Of a stretch of 64,000 nucleotides of DNA, positions 32,752 through 41,782 are shown piece after piece (positions within the stretch are counted from its first letter, which is position 1; every line of letters starts with the position of its first letter). The stretch lies in contig NZ_SRIF01000001.1 of the NCBI RefSeq assembly GCF_004681185.1, positions 1,240,001 to 1,304,000 of the forward strand, read 5' to 3'. The DNA comes from Haloarcula amylovorans (GTDB lineage: Archaea; Halobacteriota; Halobacteria; Halobacteriales; Haloarculaceae). The notes under the pieces were generated by a model. That model was given only the letters and a program-made list of their open reading frames with translations, made no database searches and was not told the DNA's origin. The translations under genes were made by a program, and so were the position numbers.

Positions 32752-33999
32752 TTACTCGTAGAGCGTGTACTCGTCGGTCAGTTCGTCGACGCGGGCACTG
32801 ATCTCGGCGATCAGTTCGTCGTCGTCGGGGGCATCCACGACATCGTAGATGAGGTCGGCGACTTCGCGGCAGGCGTCCTCGTCGAAGCCGCGGGTGGTGA
32901 GCGCCGGCGTGCCCGCGCGGATGCCCGAAGGGTTGAATGCCGAGCGTGTCTCGCCCGGCACCGTGTTCGCGTTCAGCACGAGACCCGCCGCTTCGAGGGC
33001 TTCCTCGACTTCTTTACCGGTCGTGTCGGGATGGGACGGTCGCAGGTCGGCGAGGACGAGGTGGTTGTCCGTGCCGTCCGAAACGAGGTCGAGGCCGTGC
33101 TCTTGCAGGCGGTCGCCCAGCGCCTTCGCGTTGGCGACGGTCTGTTCGGCGTACGCCTCGAACTCGGGTTCGAGCGCCTCGCCGAAGCCGACCGCTTTGC
33201 CGGCGACGTTGTGCATGAGCGGGCCGCCCTGCGAGCCGGGGAACACCGCCGAGTCGACGTCGTCTGCGTACGCCTCGTCGCACATGATGATGCCGCCGCG
33301 ACCGGCGCGGATGGTCTTGTGCGTCGAGCCGGTGACGAAGTCGGCAACGCCGACGGGGGACTCGTGGACGCCCGCGGCGACGAGCCCGGTGATGTGAGCG
33401 ATGTCGGCGAGGTGGTAGGCGTCTACGGCGTCGGCCGTCTCCTGAATCCGCTCGAAGTCGACCTCTCGGGGGTACGCAGAGTAGCCCGAAACGATGATGT
33501 CCGGTTCGAACTCCTCGGCGTGGTCTGCGAGGCCCTCGTAGTCGATGTAGCCCGTCTCCTCGTCGACCTCGTACTGCTCGACCTCGTAGACCTGTCCGGC
33601 GAAGTTCGCCGGATGGCCGTGAGAGAGGTGGCCGCCGTGGGTCAGGTCCAGGGAGAGAATCTTATCGCCCGGGTCGAGGACGGCGAGGTAGACGCCCATG
33701 TTGGCCTGCGAACCCGAGTGTGGTTGAACGTTGACGTGGTCTGCGCCCCACAGCTCCTCGGCGCGTTCGATGGCCAGTTCCTCGATTTCGTCTGCGTACT
33801 CACAGCCGCCGTAGTAGCGTTCGCCGGGGTAGCCCTCGGCGTACTTGTTGGTGAGTTCCGAACTCTGGGCCTCCATGACTGCTTCGGAGACGTGGTTCTC
33901 GCTGGCGATCATCGAAAGCGTGTCGTTCTGGCGCGCACGCTCACCTTCGAGTGCGTCGGCGACGGCAGGGTCCGTCTCGCGGACGGTGTCGTAGGTCAT
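32752..33999 (-). CDS. glyA: Serine hydroxymethyltransferase
   Basis: The 415-residue protein from ATG 33999 has the PLP-dependent SHMT plan: ENHVSEAVMEAQSSELTNKYAEGYPG, GSQANMGVYLAVLDPGDKILSLDLTHGGHLSHG, and the PLP-binding lysine in THKTIRAGRGG. It interconverts serine and glycine with transfer of a one-carbon unit to tetrahydrofolate. A TATA-like caataat at 34024-34030 is 25-31 bases before the ATG, which supports this start over the GTG at 34026. It works with the nearby folD. Confidence 0.96.
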   Translation of the reverse strand: MTYDTVRETDPAVADALEGERARQNDTLSMIASENHVSEAVMEAQSSELTNKYAEGYPGERYYGGCEYADEIEELAIERAEELWGADHVNVQPHSGSQANMGVYLAVLDPGDKILSLDLTHGGHLSHGHPANFAGQVYEVEQYEVDEETGYIDYEGLADHAEEFEPDIIVSGYSAYPREVDFERIQETADAVDAYHLADIAHITGLVAAGVHESPVGVADFVTGSTHKTIRAGRGGIIMCDEAYADDVDSAVFPGSQGGPLMHNVAGKAVGFGEALEPEFEAYAEQTVANAKALGDRLQEHGLDLVSDGTDNHLVLADLRPSHPDTTGKEVEEALEAAGLVLNANTVPGETRSAFNPSGIRAGTPALTTRGFDEDACREVADLIYDVVDAPDDDELIAEISARVDELTDEYTLYE

Positions 34000-34023
34000 G
34001 TCGCACTCTCGAACGCCGCCCGT

Positions 34024-34030
34024 CAATAAT
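34024..34030 (-). promoter_or_regulatory. TATA-like box of glyA
   Basis: caataat on the plus strand (ATTATTG in the gene's direction) lies 25-31 bases before the ATG at 33999, consistent with leaderless transcription. Confidence 0.5.
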
Positions 34031-34131
34031 CTACCCTTTGGCCGAGAGCATGAGGCTCGCTGACAGGAGTCGCAGCGAATTACGGCCCACTCATTCGGTG
34101 AAGAATTATATCAGCCAAGTTATAGTCATGC

Positions 34132-34138
34132 CTATATT
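34132..34138 (+). promoter_or_regulatory. TATA-like box of the CHAT gene
   Basis: ctatatt is centred 28 bases before the ATG at 34163. The whole upstream 60 bases are unusually AT-rich for this genome. Confidence 0.55.
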
Positions 34139-34162
34139 GCATTAGCGCAAACTGGTTGTCGT

Positions 34163-36235
34163 ATGAGCACGTGGGGGACGTCGGACGCGGGTGACCGGGG
34201 GGATCACCTTGCAGCCGACGACGACGGTGGATCTCTCTGTCCGGAAGCGATACTGAAACAGCTGGATTCGGTGCGCGAACAGGCTACGTGGCCGATTCCG
34301 CGCCAGACCGACGAGAGTTTTACTGCAAAGACGGGGCGACTCGTCCTCCCTGGGACGGACGTGACGGTGACCGGATTGGAATGTAACGCACAGTATCAAC
34401 TCACGCGTGCCTCGGAGTTACCCGAGGGGGCCTTCCTCGTCACCGGGACAGTCGAACGGACGTCGACATGCAACCGAGACGACCCGTTCGCGACCGACGA
34501 AGTTCGGGTTCACGTCCGGTTCGACGGGCCGGCCTCGCTGCGTCCGACGTGTGAGGGGACGGTCCTCTCACTGTGGGAGTCCACTCCGATCACGTTGGGG
34601 TTCAGCGAGACGACGACCGGCCTCGAACGAGTGCAGGTCCCCGAGACAGTCGCCGGACTCGCCGCCGGCCTCTCCTGTCTGAGTGCTGCCCATCACACGA
34701 TGGCCCCCTCACGGTCCCACCCAGCACAGCGCGACCATCCGCCGCTCCTGACGACTGGTGAGACCACATCGATTCCCGACGCCGTCGCACAACAGTGCCA
34801 CGAGACCGGTATCGAACTGCGCCTCCCCGAGACAGTCGAATCCACCTTCGTCGCCGCGCCGCTCGCGTTCTACCTCGGCGCGTCGGTCACCGTCGGCGAC
34901 CGCGACCGTCCCGTGTTGACTGCGGCCGGGACGAACGTCGACCGCGAGTTTTCACCGCTCCCGGGCTTCCAGACGGAGGCCGCCGCGATGCTCAGGCGGG
35001 TGTTCTACCTCGACTGCCTGGTCAGACGAGTGAACCCCGAACGGAACGCCGACCTTCTCGATGCGTGCTCGCTGGACCCCGAGGCGGTGCGAACGCTCTC
35101 GCCAGCGGGCCGACTGGAGCGCTACCTCTCGGTCCCGTCGACCGCGATACGAGACGGCCTCCCGGAGTGGCATCTCTCGACGCATGCGCACCCGTCGCTC
35201 GACCGAGCGCGATGCCTCCCGTTCTTGCTCGACAAGTTGAGCCTCATCTATCTGCCCGAGGCCGCTGAACTCAATCGACGGGACCTCCTCGACCAGATGC
35301 TCACCGACGCCTATCCGACCCGCGGGACCTCCGCGACGGCGACAATGGTCGAACCGAGCGCCAGTTCGGCTCGCGTCCGCGCGTGGCTGGCACCGGGGAC
35401 GCCGATCGACGCCTTCAAACCGACGACGGCGGCCTACGAGAACCGCTATCGCTATCGCGAGCGGGACAGCGACCACCTCCAGTTGTCCGTCGTGCTGAAC
35501 GACTCGACGATGTCGGACGAACACGGTGCAGTAACCGAGATCTACCGGGCAGCGGACCTGCCAATGGACGTGGCCGTCACCGAGCAACTGACGAGGGCCG
35601 AACTCGCGGACGTTTTCGAGTCCCGGAACGACTTCGTCCACTTCATCGGCCACTGCGAGAGCGACGGGCTCCGCTGTCCGGACGGAACGCTCTCGACAGA
35701 GACCCTCTCGGACGTCCAGACGCGGACCTTCTTCCTGAACGCCTGTGGCTCCTACGACGAGGGGTTGGACCTCGTCGAGAGCGGCGCAGTCGCCGGGGCC
35801 GTCACGTTCACCGACGTTCTGGACCGTCACGCGGCGCTGGTCGGGACGGCCTTCGCACGCCTGTTGAGCACCGGGTTCAGCATGCAGCGTGCGCTCCAGC
35901 TCGCCCGCCGACGCATCATGATGGGGAAAGATTATGCCGTCGTCGGCGACGGCACGTACGCGCTCATGCCCAGTCCGGCCGAGCCCGTGGTGATCTGGCT
36001 GACAGAGACTGACGCGGGCTACGACATCGTCTGTGAAGTCGTAACACCGCGGGCTGGGGAGCGCTATCGTCTCCCATTCGGGAGCGTGAGCGCGCTTAAC
36101 GGGAGGCGAACCGACCTCTCGGTGGACGCCGAGACGCTCGTCGAGACGCTCGAATCCATCTCAGTCCCCGTCATCTTCGACGGCGAGTTTCACTGGTCGG
36201 GCGACTTAGCGGCCCGCCTCCCCGAGCCAGCCTGA
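34163..36235 (+). CDS. CHAT domain (caspase-like protease) protein
   Basis: This 690-residue cytosolic protein has a C-terminal CHAT peptidase core. The catalytic pair is visible: H497 in FVHFIGHCESDG and C528 in FFLNACGSYDEGLDLVESGA, followed by AVAGAVTFTDVLD, typical of CHAT proteins. The N-terminal 400 residues contain beta-rich and helical parts without TPR repeats or a known sensor domain. Similar haloarchaeal CHAT proteins are known to me only by family. No partner gene such as a gasdermin or Csx29-like protein is adjacent. A leaderless promoter fits the ATG start. The function could be regulated proteolysis in stress or defence. Confidence 0.8.
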   Translation: MSTWGTSDAGDRGDHLAADDDGGSLCPEAILKQLDSVREQATWPIPRQTDESFTAKTGRLVLPGTDVTVTGLECNAQYQLTRASELPEGAFLVTGTVERTSTCNRDDPFATDEVRVHVRFDGPASLRPTCEGTVLSLWESTPITLGFSETTTGLERVQVPETVAGLAAGLSCLSAAHHTMAPSRSHPAQRDHPPLLTTGETTSIPDAVAQQCHETGIELRLPETVESTFVAAPLAFYLGASVTVGDRDRPVLTAAGTNVDREFSPLPGFQTEAAAMLRRVFYLDCLVRRVNPERNADLLDACSLDPEAVRTLSPAGRLERYLSVPSTAIRDGLPEWHLSTHAHPSLDRARCLPFLLDKLSLIYLPEAAELNRRDLLDQMLTDAYPTRGTSATATMVEPSASSARVRAWLAPGTPIDAFKPTTAAYENRYRYRERDSDHLQLSVVLNDSTMSDEHGAVTEIYRAADLPMDVAVTEQLTRAELADVFESRNDFVHFIGHCESDGLRCPDGTLSTETLSDVQTRTFFLNACGSYDEGLDLVESGAVAGAVTFTDVLDRHAALVGTAFARLLSTGFSMQRALQLARRRIMMGKDYAVVGDGTYALMPSPAEPVVIWLTETDAGYDIVCEVVTPRAGERYRLPFGSVSALNGRRTDLSVDAETLVETLESISVPVIFDGEFHWSGDLAARLPEPA

Positions 36236-36428
36236 AACCACTCCTCACGCGGATTTGCGTTCCAAGAGGAAACCGTCTGCTCGGTGGTCGTACATCGATT
36301 TCCGGTAGCTCGTATTCTGCATACATTTAACTCATCAGTAAGGTGCGTCTGTTCGATGTGTTCAAGAAATCAACCCGAAACGGCCGATGAAATTAAATGG
36401 TTCAAGCCACAATACACCTTCTAGGACA

Positions 36429-37247
36429 ATGAGTGCAACCCTACTGCAAGACGACATCGGTTCGATGCTGTCGGCGGTGTTCGAGGAGGCCGACGAAACA
36501 GTGTACGTGGTCAACCCGGACAGAGACGCCGTATCGGCACTCGTCTCGACGCTAGACGAGCAGTCCGACCCCTCGCCGGTTCGGCTGCTCGCCGACGAAC
36601 GCGTGCTGAAAGACGTCATGGACGACTTCCTCGTCGCCAGCACGGCCGCAGACCTCATCGAGGCGGACACCCTCGCGATGCGGTTGCTCGAAGACGTGCC
36701 GGCACATTCCGTCGCGGTGACGACGGACAACGTCTACGCGCTCGTGGCCATCGGCGACGCCGTCGGCGGATTAGGCACGGACGACGACGACTTCGTTGGA
36801 ACCGCGTACGACTACTACGAGACGTCCTGGGAAGACGCCGAGACGTTCTCGCTTCGGACGCCGGCCATCTCGCGGGTCCGCACGACATTAGAAGCGGATA
36901 TCGGCGAGGCGGCCGCCAACGACTTCGATGCGGTCCTCGGATCGCTGGCGACCGCTCGCGGTGACGGCGACGGGCTCGACGAGGTCACCATCAGTCTGCT
37001 GGTGGCCGCCCGCAACGGCGAACTGCTGTACGACATCAGCAAGTGGGGCGAGGACGTCGGGCTGGCGAGCAAGGCGACGTTCTCCCGTACGAAGACGAAG
37101 CTCGAAGACATGGGCCTCATCGACACGGAGAAGGTTCCCATCGACGTGGGCCGACCGCGACTGCGCTTGATGCTCGGCGACGAGCGACTCGAAGACGCCG
37201 ACGCCGACGAGCTGGCGACGGTCGCACAGAGCCTGCTGGCCGCATAG
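36429..37247 (+). CDS. tbsP: Transcriptional regulator TbsP
   Basis: This 272-residue protein matches the haloarchaeal TbsP/DUF5821 family. It starts MSATLLQDDIGSMLSAVFEEADETVYVVNP, has a central ligand-like region with LADERVLKDVMDDFLVAS, and a C-terminal winged helix (EVTISLLVAARNGELLYDISKWGEDVGLASKATFSRTKTKLEDMGLIDTEK). In Haloferax volcanii, TbsP works with TrmB in glucose-dependent control of gluconeogenic genes. I relied on family memory for this assignment. The start is ATG 36429, and an AT-rich attaaat lies at 36392-36398. It is 31 bp upstream of the YcaO gene. Confidence 0.82.
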   Translation: MSATLLQDDIGSMLSAVFEEADETVYVVNPDRDAVSALVSTLDEQSDPSPVRLLADERVLKDVMDDFLVASTAADLIEADTLAMRLLEDVPAHSVAVTTDNVYALVAIGDAVGGLGTDDDDFVGTAYDYYETSWEDAETFSLRTPAISRVRTTLEADIGEAAANDFDAVLGSLATARGDGDGLDEVTISLLVAARNGELLYDISKWGEDVGLASKATFSRTKTKLEDMGLIDTEKVPIDVGRPRLRLMLGDERLEDADADELATVAQSLLAA

Positions 37248-37249
37248 GT

Positions 37250-37258
37250 TTTTCTTTC
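37250..37258 (+). terminator. T-rich tract after tbsP
   Basis: tttttcttt directly follows the tbsP stop codon. Archaeal RNA polymerase terminates on such tracts, so part of the transcription may stop before the YcaO gene. Confidence 0.35.
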
Positions 37259-37278
37259 CCCTCCGTTTTATCGGGGGC

Positions 37279-38991
37279 ATGACCACTGTCGAAGTCGTCG
37301 GGAGCGGCCCGGCCGCCGAGTCGCTCGTCGCCGCGGTCGAGGACGCGGACGCGACCGTTACCCGCGTCGAAGAACCGTTCGAAGCCGATGCCGACCTCGC
37401 CGTCGTCGTCGGCCCGGTCACTTCAACCCTCTTTCAGTCAGCGAACGACCGGGCCGTCGAGAGCCAGAGAGCGTGGGTCGCCGTCGAACTCGGCGGTATC
37501 GGCGGCGTTCCAGCAGTCGACGCAGCGGTCAGCGGATTCGGCCCGCAGACCGGTTGTTACGACTGTCTCAGACAGCGAGTCCGGGCAAACGTCGACCAGG
37601 AGAAAGCGCCCGCCGAAGCGCCGTCGGCCGGCACCCAACGGTTCGCGGGCGCAGTCGCCGGGCGGCGTATCGAGCAGGCGCTCGCTGGCGAGGGAGCGCT
37701 CGCCGGCACCGTCGTCGAACTGCCTCACACCGAGCGGCAGTTCCTCCCGGTTCCGGGGTGTCGCTGCGACGAGTCCTCGCGGTGGCGGCTGCGTCGTTCG
37801 GGGAGTCCAGAACACGAACGAGAGGCGCTCGAACGGGCCGAGGCCGGACTCGACCAGCGAGTGGGTATCGCCCGTAACGTCGGGGAGGGCGAGTCGTTCC
37901 CCGCGCCGTACTATCTGGCGTCGCTCACGGACACGTCAGGGTTCAGCGACGCGACCGCACCACAGCAGGCCGCGGGCGTCGCCGTCGACTGGGATGCCGC
38001 GTTCATGAAGGCCCTCGGCGAGGGGTACGAGCGCTACGCCGCCGGTACTTACCGCGAAGCGACGATGGCGAGGGGAACTGCAGAGAGCATCGAAGGAGCG
38101 CTGGACCCGACGGCGTTCGTTGCGCCCGATGGCGAGGGATGGACGGCGGACGGCGAACTGTCGTGGGTCCCCGCTGAAACTCTCGACACTGGCAAAGCGG
38201 TCGCCGCGCCCGCGGAAGTCGTCGTCTACCCGCCGCCTTCGCGGACGGTGCGTCCAGCGACGACCACGGGGCTCGGACTCGGAAGTTCAGAGACCGATGC
38301 GCTACTCTCGGGACTCTACGAGGTCATCGAACGCGACGCGGCGATGCTCGCGTGGTACTCGACGTACGACCCGCTGGAAGTCGTCGTCGAAGCGAACGAG
38401 TCCTACGAGACGCTCCGCCGCCGCGCTCGCTCGGAGGACCTCTCCGTGACCGCGCTCTCGCTCACACAGGACGTCGACGTGCCGGTCGTGACTGTCGCCG
38501 TCCAGCGGGACGCGTGGCCGAAGTTCGCGCTGGGCACGTCGGCGTCGCTCGACGCGGGGGCCGCCGCCGCGGGGGCGCTCGAAGAGGCGCTGCAGAACTG
38601 GATGGAACTGCGGGGGATGGGCAAAGAAGGCGCGCGGGACGAGGACGGCGCGATCGGTCAGTACGCCGACCGGCCCGAAGACGCGGCGTCCCTGGTCGAG
38701 GCGGAGACGGCCGTCCCGCTGTCGAGCATCGGCCCCGACGACGCTCCCAAGGGTGAGGCGGAACTGTCCGCTCTCGTAGACCGCGTGACAGACGCCGGTC
38801 TGACGCCTTACGCTGCGCGGCTCACGACGCGGGACCTCGAAGGGATGGGGTTCGATGCGGTGCGGGTGTTCTGCCCGGCGGCCCAGCCGCTCTTCTTCGA
38901 CGACGCCTACTTCGGAAACCGGGCCGAGCACGTGCCAGCCGACCTCGGATTCGAACCGCGCCTCGACCGGGCGCATCACCCGTTCCCCTGA
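37279..38991 (+). CDS. YcaO-domain protein with N-terminal E1-like zinc domain
   Basis: This 570-residue protein has two parts. Residues 1-185 resemble the E1/Ocin-ThiF-like leader-peptide-binding partner of azoline cyclodehydratases, with a zinc tetrad C93-x2-C96 and C161-x-C163. From about 195 on it is a YcaO ATP-dependent enzyme: SSETDALLSGLYEVIERDAAMLAW and ALEEALQNWMELRGMG supply nucleotide- and Mg-binding residues, and it ends in HPFP, near the Pro-rich end of such enzymes. YcaO proteins activate backbone amides to form azolines, thioamides or amidines. No precursor peptide or other modification enzyme is adjacent, so the substrate is open. Confidence 0.85.
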   Translation: MTTVEVVGSGPAAESLVAAVEDADATVTRVEEPFEADADLAVVVGPVTSTLFQSANDRAVESQRAWVAVELGGIGGVPAVDAAVSGFGPQTGCYDCLRQRVRANVDQEKAPAEAPSAGTQRFAGAVAGRRIEQALAGEGALAGTVVELPHTERQFLPVPGCRCDESSRWRLRRSGSPEHEREALERAEAGLDQRVGIARNVGEGESFPAPYYLASLTDTSGFSDATAPQQAAGVAVDWDAAFMKALGEGYERYAAGTYREATMARGTAESIEGALDPTAFVAPDGEGWTADGELSWVPAETLDTGKAVAAPAEVVVYPPPSRTVRPATTTGLGLGSSETDALLSGLYEVIERDAAMLAWYSTYDPLEVVVEANESYETLRRRARSEDLSVTALSLTQDVDVPVVTVAVQRDAWPKFALGTSASLDAGAAAAGALEEALQNWMELRGMGKEGARDEDGAIGQYADRPEDAASLVEAETAVPLSSIGPDDAPKGEAELSALVDRVTDAGLTPYAARLTTRDLEGMGFDAVRVFCPAAQPLFFDDAYFGNRAEHVPADLGFEPRLDRAHHPFP

Positions 38992-39010
38992 CTGGGAAGC
39001 GAGTCCGAAC

Positions 39011-40180
39011 TCAGGGTTTCAGGAGGACTTTCGTCACACCCTCTTCGCGCTCGTCGAAGCGCTCGTACATCTCCGGAGCGTCTTCGAGGTCCACACGGTG
39101 GGAAACAATGAAACTCGGTTCCGCGCGGCCTTCGATGATCATGTCGCGCAGCCGTCGGTCGTATCGCTTGACATCACATTGGCCGGTGCCGACCCGCAGT
39201 CCGCTCTCGAAGAGCTTGCCGAAGTCGATGCGAAGCTCACCGGGTTCGTCGACGTGTTCCGGCGGGTTGGGGTCCGAGGAGAAGTAGACGCCGACGATGC
39301 CGACCTTGCCCGTCGCGCGGACGGTGCCGATGAGGTCGTTGATGACCTGCGAGGGGTCCTCGCGGGACTTGTCGTACGCGCCGTCGCCGTGGCTGTGCCG
39401 GCCACCGTCGATGGCTTGATAGCCGACCGCGTCGACGCCCTTGTCGACTTTGCCGCCGTGTTGCTCGGGGATAACTTCGGTCGGGTCTTCCTCTTCGAAA
39501 TTGACTGTCGTCGCGTCGCAGTACTCCTCGGCGAGTTCGAGGCGGCTCTCGACTCTATCGACGAGGTAGATGTCGGATGCGCCCTTGAGTTTCGCACTAT
39601 ACGCCGCCATCAGTCCGACGGGACCGCCGCCGTAGACGACCACCGACTCGCCGGCTTCGAGGTCAGCGAGTTCGGTGCCGTGCCACCCGGTCGGGAACAC
39701 GTCGGCGAGCATTATGAAGTCGTCTTCGTGTTCGTCGCCGTCGGGCAGTTGCAGTGCGTTGAAGTCGGCGTGTGGGACCCGGACCTTCTCGGCTTGCCCG
39801 CCCTGATAGGGGCCCATCATCGCGTAGCCGTAGACGCCGCCGGGCGTCTCGGAGTCGGCGTTCAGACAGAAGGCGGTGTAGTTGTCTACGCAGTTGCGGC
39901 AGTACCCGCAGGCGATGTTGAACGGGAGGACGACCCGGTCGCCCGGTTCGAGGCTCTCGACGCCGTCGCCGACCTCCTCGATGACGCCCATAATTTCGTG
40001 GCCGAACGCGCGCCCCTCGTCCATCGGGGTACGGCCCTCGTACATGTGGAGGTCCGACCCGCAGATAGCGCTCGTCGTGATGTCCAAGATCGCGTCGTTG
40101 GGGCCTTCAAGTTCGGGTTCGTCGATCTCCTCGACTGCCATCTCGTGCGGTCCTCGGTAGACCGTTGCGTTGATAGTCAT
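39011..40180 (-). CDS. Zinc-dependent alcohol/formaldehyde dehydrogenase
   Basis: This 389-residue medium-chain dehydrogenase has the catalytic zinc ligands C in SAICGSDLHMYEG and H-E in GHEIMGVIEEVG, and the structural zinc loop ACGYCRNCVDNYTAFC with four cysteines. The NAD-binding motif is VVVYGGGPVGLMAAYSAKL. The long insert before the C-terminus and the GVYGYAMMGPYQGGQAE segment resemble glutathione-independent formaldehyde dehydrogenases. The substrate is not certain. It converges with the YcaO gene, 19 bp apart. Confidence 0.92.
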   Translation of the reverse strand: MTINATVYRGPHEMAVEEIDEPELEGPNDAILDITTSAICGSDLHMYEGRTPMDEGRAFGHEIMGVIEEVGDGVESLEPGDRVVLPFNIACGYCRNCVDNYTAFCLNADSETPGGVYGYAMMGPYQGGQAEKVRVPHADFNALQLPDGDEHEDDFIMLADVFPTGWHGTELADLEAGESVVVYGGGPVGLMAAYSAKLKGASDIYLVDRVESRLELAEEYCDATTVNFEEEDPTEVIPEQHGGKVDKGVDAVGYQAIDGGRHSHGDGAYDKSREDPSQVINDLIGTVRATGKVGIVGVYFSSDPNPPEHVDEPGELRIDFGKLFESGLRVGTGQCDVKRYDRRLRDMIIEGRAEPSFIVSHRVDLEDAPEMYERFDEREEGVTKVLLKP

Positions 40181-40394
40181 TATCGGGTTCCCGCTGTGCC
40201 TTCAAGCGGCGATTTCCAAATCAGTCGCTTGCTTGCACCCGCAGGCGGCGACAAGGCTGTCATCGTGCGATTCCGAAAAGCGGCCGTAACGTACCGCTTC
40301 GCGCCCGAAACGTACGCATTCGACACAGAACCATTATAGTGGTGGGTGTTGTCAGTTATCATGGGAGCCGGCGCTTCGGCTCAGCAACTAACAC

Positions 40395-40547
40395 ATGGTA
40401 TCCGAGTACGACCTCCCGTGTAGCGAGTGTGGAGACAGCCTCGTTCGTGCCGAAGTGACGACAGCAGATGGGTCGACGCTGACAGTCGCGGAGTGTCGAA
40501 GTTGCGGGGGACGCTACTACCCCGAATCGACACTACAACAGATTTAG
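40395..40547 (+). CDS. 50-residue zinc-ribbon protein
   Basis: The frame from ATG 40395 to TAG 40547 encodes 50 residues with two CxxC knuckles: LPCSECGDSL and AECRSCGGRYY. This is a complete small zinc ribbon. It ends 4 bp inside the 3' end of the DUF63 gene on the other strand. A hairpin gagccg...cggctc at 40364-40381 lies just before the start. Such mini zinc proteins are abundant in haloarchaea; the partner, nucleic acid or protein, is unknown. Confidence 0.7.
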   Translation: MVSEYDLPCSECGDSLVRAEVTTADGSTLTVAECRSCGGRYYPESTLQQI

Positions 40548-41692
40548 ATGGCGAACGTGGCCCGCAGCATGTCGCGTGTGCCGGGCCCGAGACCGACGGC
40601 GGTGACGGCGACGAGCAACAGCAACGCGTAGCGTGGGCTCTCGTCGATGAACTCCTCGTTGAACAGCCAGACGACGAGCGACGCAACGACGAGCTTGACG
40701 ATCAGGAACGGCCACGACGTGCCGATTGCGGCCGTGAGTCCCGCCGGCTGGAGCGCCTCGGTCACCGAGATGATGAAGGCGTTGGCCGGGTGTTTCGGGT
40801 AGTATTCGAGGGGGACGTTCAACACGCTCAGCCAATCGGCGAGGATGACGTTGGCGACGCCGTCGATGGCGTGACCCCAGATCACGAACAGCCCGATGTA
40901 GCCAGTACCGTCGTTGACCTCGGGCGCATACGCGTCGAACGCCTTGTAGAGCCCGTAGGACAGCGCCGTCGCGATACCGACTGTCGAGAGGAGGACCGAC
41001 GGGTACAGCGTCGAGTAGTCCGTCGTCGCCGCGACGCCGTAGAGGTAGACGAGCGTCCCGAGGACGAGCGCTGTCCCGACGCCGGCCGTCGCGCGGTAGT
41101 AGCTCCCAATGTAGCCGCGCCTGTCGAGGAGGACGCAGACGACGAGGGTCAGCAGCGTCATGAGGAAGACGGTGCCGTAGATGATGGGACTGATGATGAG
41201 CGAACTCAGCGGGTACTCGACCAGCGGCGAGACCCCGGCCTCGATGGCCCGGTCGGTCCCGTCCTCGACGACCCGGAGCGCCCCGCCCAGTAGCATGAAG
41301 GGGACGAACGCGAAGTAGAGCTTCGGATCGTTAGCGATGTCCAGTCGCTCTAGCAGGAAGTAGACGCCGACGAGCATGTACACCAGTATCAGCATGTAGC
41401 CGATTTCTGAGACGATGGTGTAGCCCGGTTCAGCGACGATACGACCGTTCTGGACGGCCGCCTGACACCCTTCGTACAGCGGCTCCGGGCCGCTGTCGGT
41501 CATGACCGCACAGCCGGCGGCTTTCGCGTCGGCGTACACCGGGCCCCAGAAGTAGTGCCAGAGGAAGCGGTCCCAGATGGCCTCTCGCGCCGTGAGTACC
41601 GCACCCCAGGCGACGACGAGAATAGCGACGAAGGAAGCGACCCAGAGGCGGCCGGCCCCATAGTCGTCGACGACCTGCTCGAACGTGTTCAT
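40544..41692 (-). CDS. DUF63 family membrane protein
   Basis: This 382-residue polytopic protein fits the archaeal DUF63 family. It has about eleven membrane helices, a periplasmic loop with FLWHYFWGPVYADAKAAGCAVMTDSGPEPLYEGC, and the segments GGALRVVEDGTDRAIEAG and YPLSSLIISPIIYGTVF, the most conserved in the family. A second motif, FVIWGHAIDGVANVI, follows. The function is unknown; the fold resembles membrane transferases. The paired cysteines of the loop may form a disulfide. It lies downstream of the inositol phosphatase gene on the same strand. Confidence 0.88.
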   Translation of the reverse strand: MNTFEQVVDDYGAGRLWVASFVAILVVAWGAVLTAREAIWDRFLWHYFWGPVYADAKAAGCAVMTDSGPEPLYEGCQAAVQNGRIVAEPGYTIVSEIGYMLILVYMLVGVYFLLERLDIANDPKLYFAFVPFMLLGGALRVVEDGTDRAIEAGVSPLVEYPLSSLIISPIIYGTVFLMTLLTLVVCVLLDRRGYIGSYYRATAGVGTALVLGTLVYLYGVAATTDYSTLYPSVLLSTVGIATALSYGLYKAFDAYAPEVNDGTGYIGLFVIWGHAIDGVANVILADWLSVLNVPLEYYPKHPANAFIISVTEALQPAGLTAAIGTSWPFLIVKLVVASLVVWLFNEEFIDESPRYALLLLVAVTAVGLGPGTRDMLRATFAI

Positions 41693-41782
41693 GGGCGAGT
41701 GAGCGGCGTGCGTCGGTTTCAGGTTTCCGGTCGCGTGCGCGCAGACCGCGACACCGGCGGCTGGGACACCGACGACTCGGGT

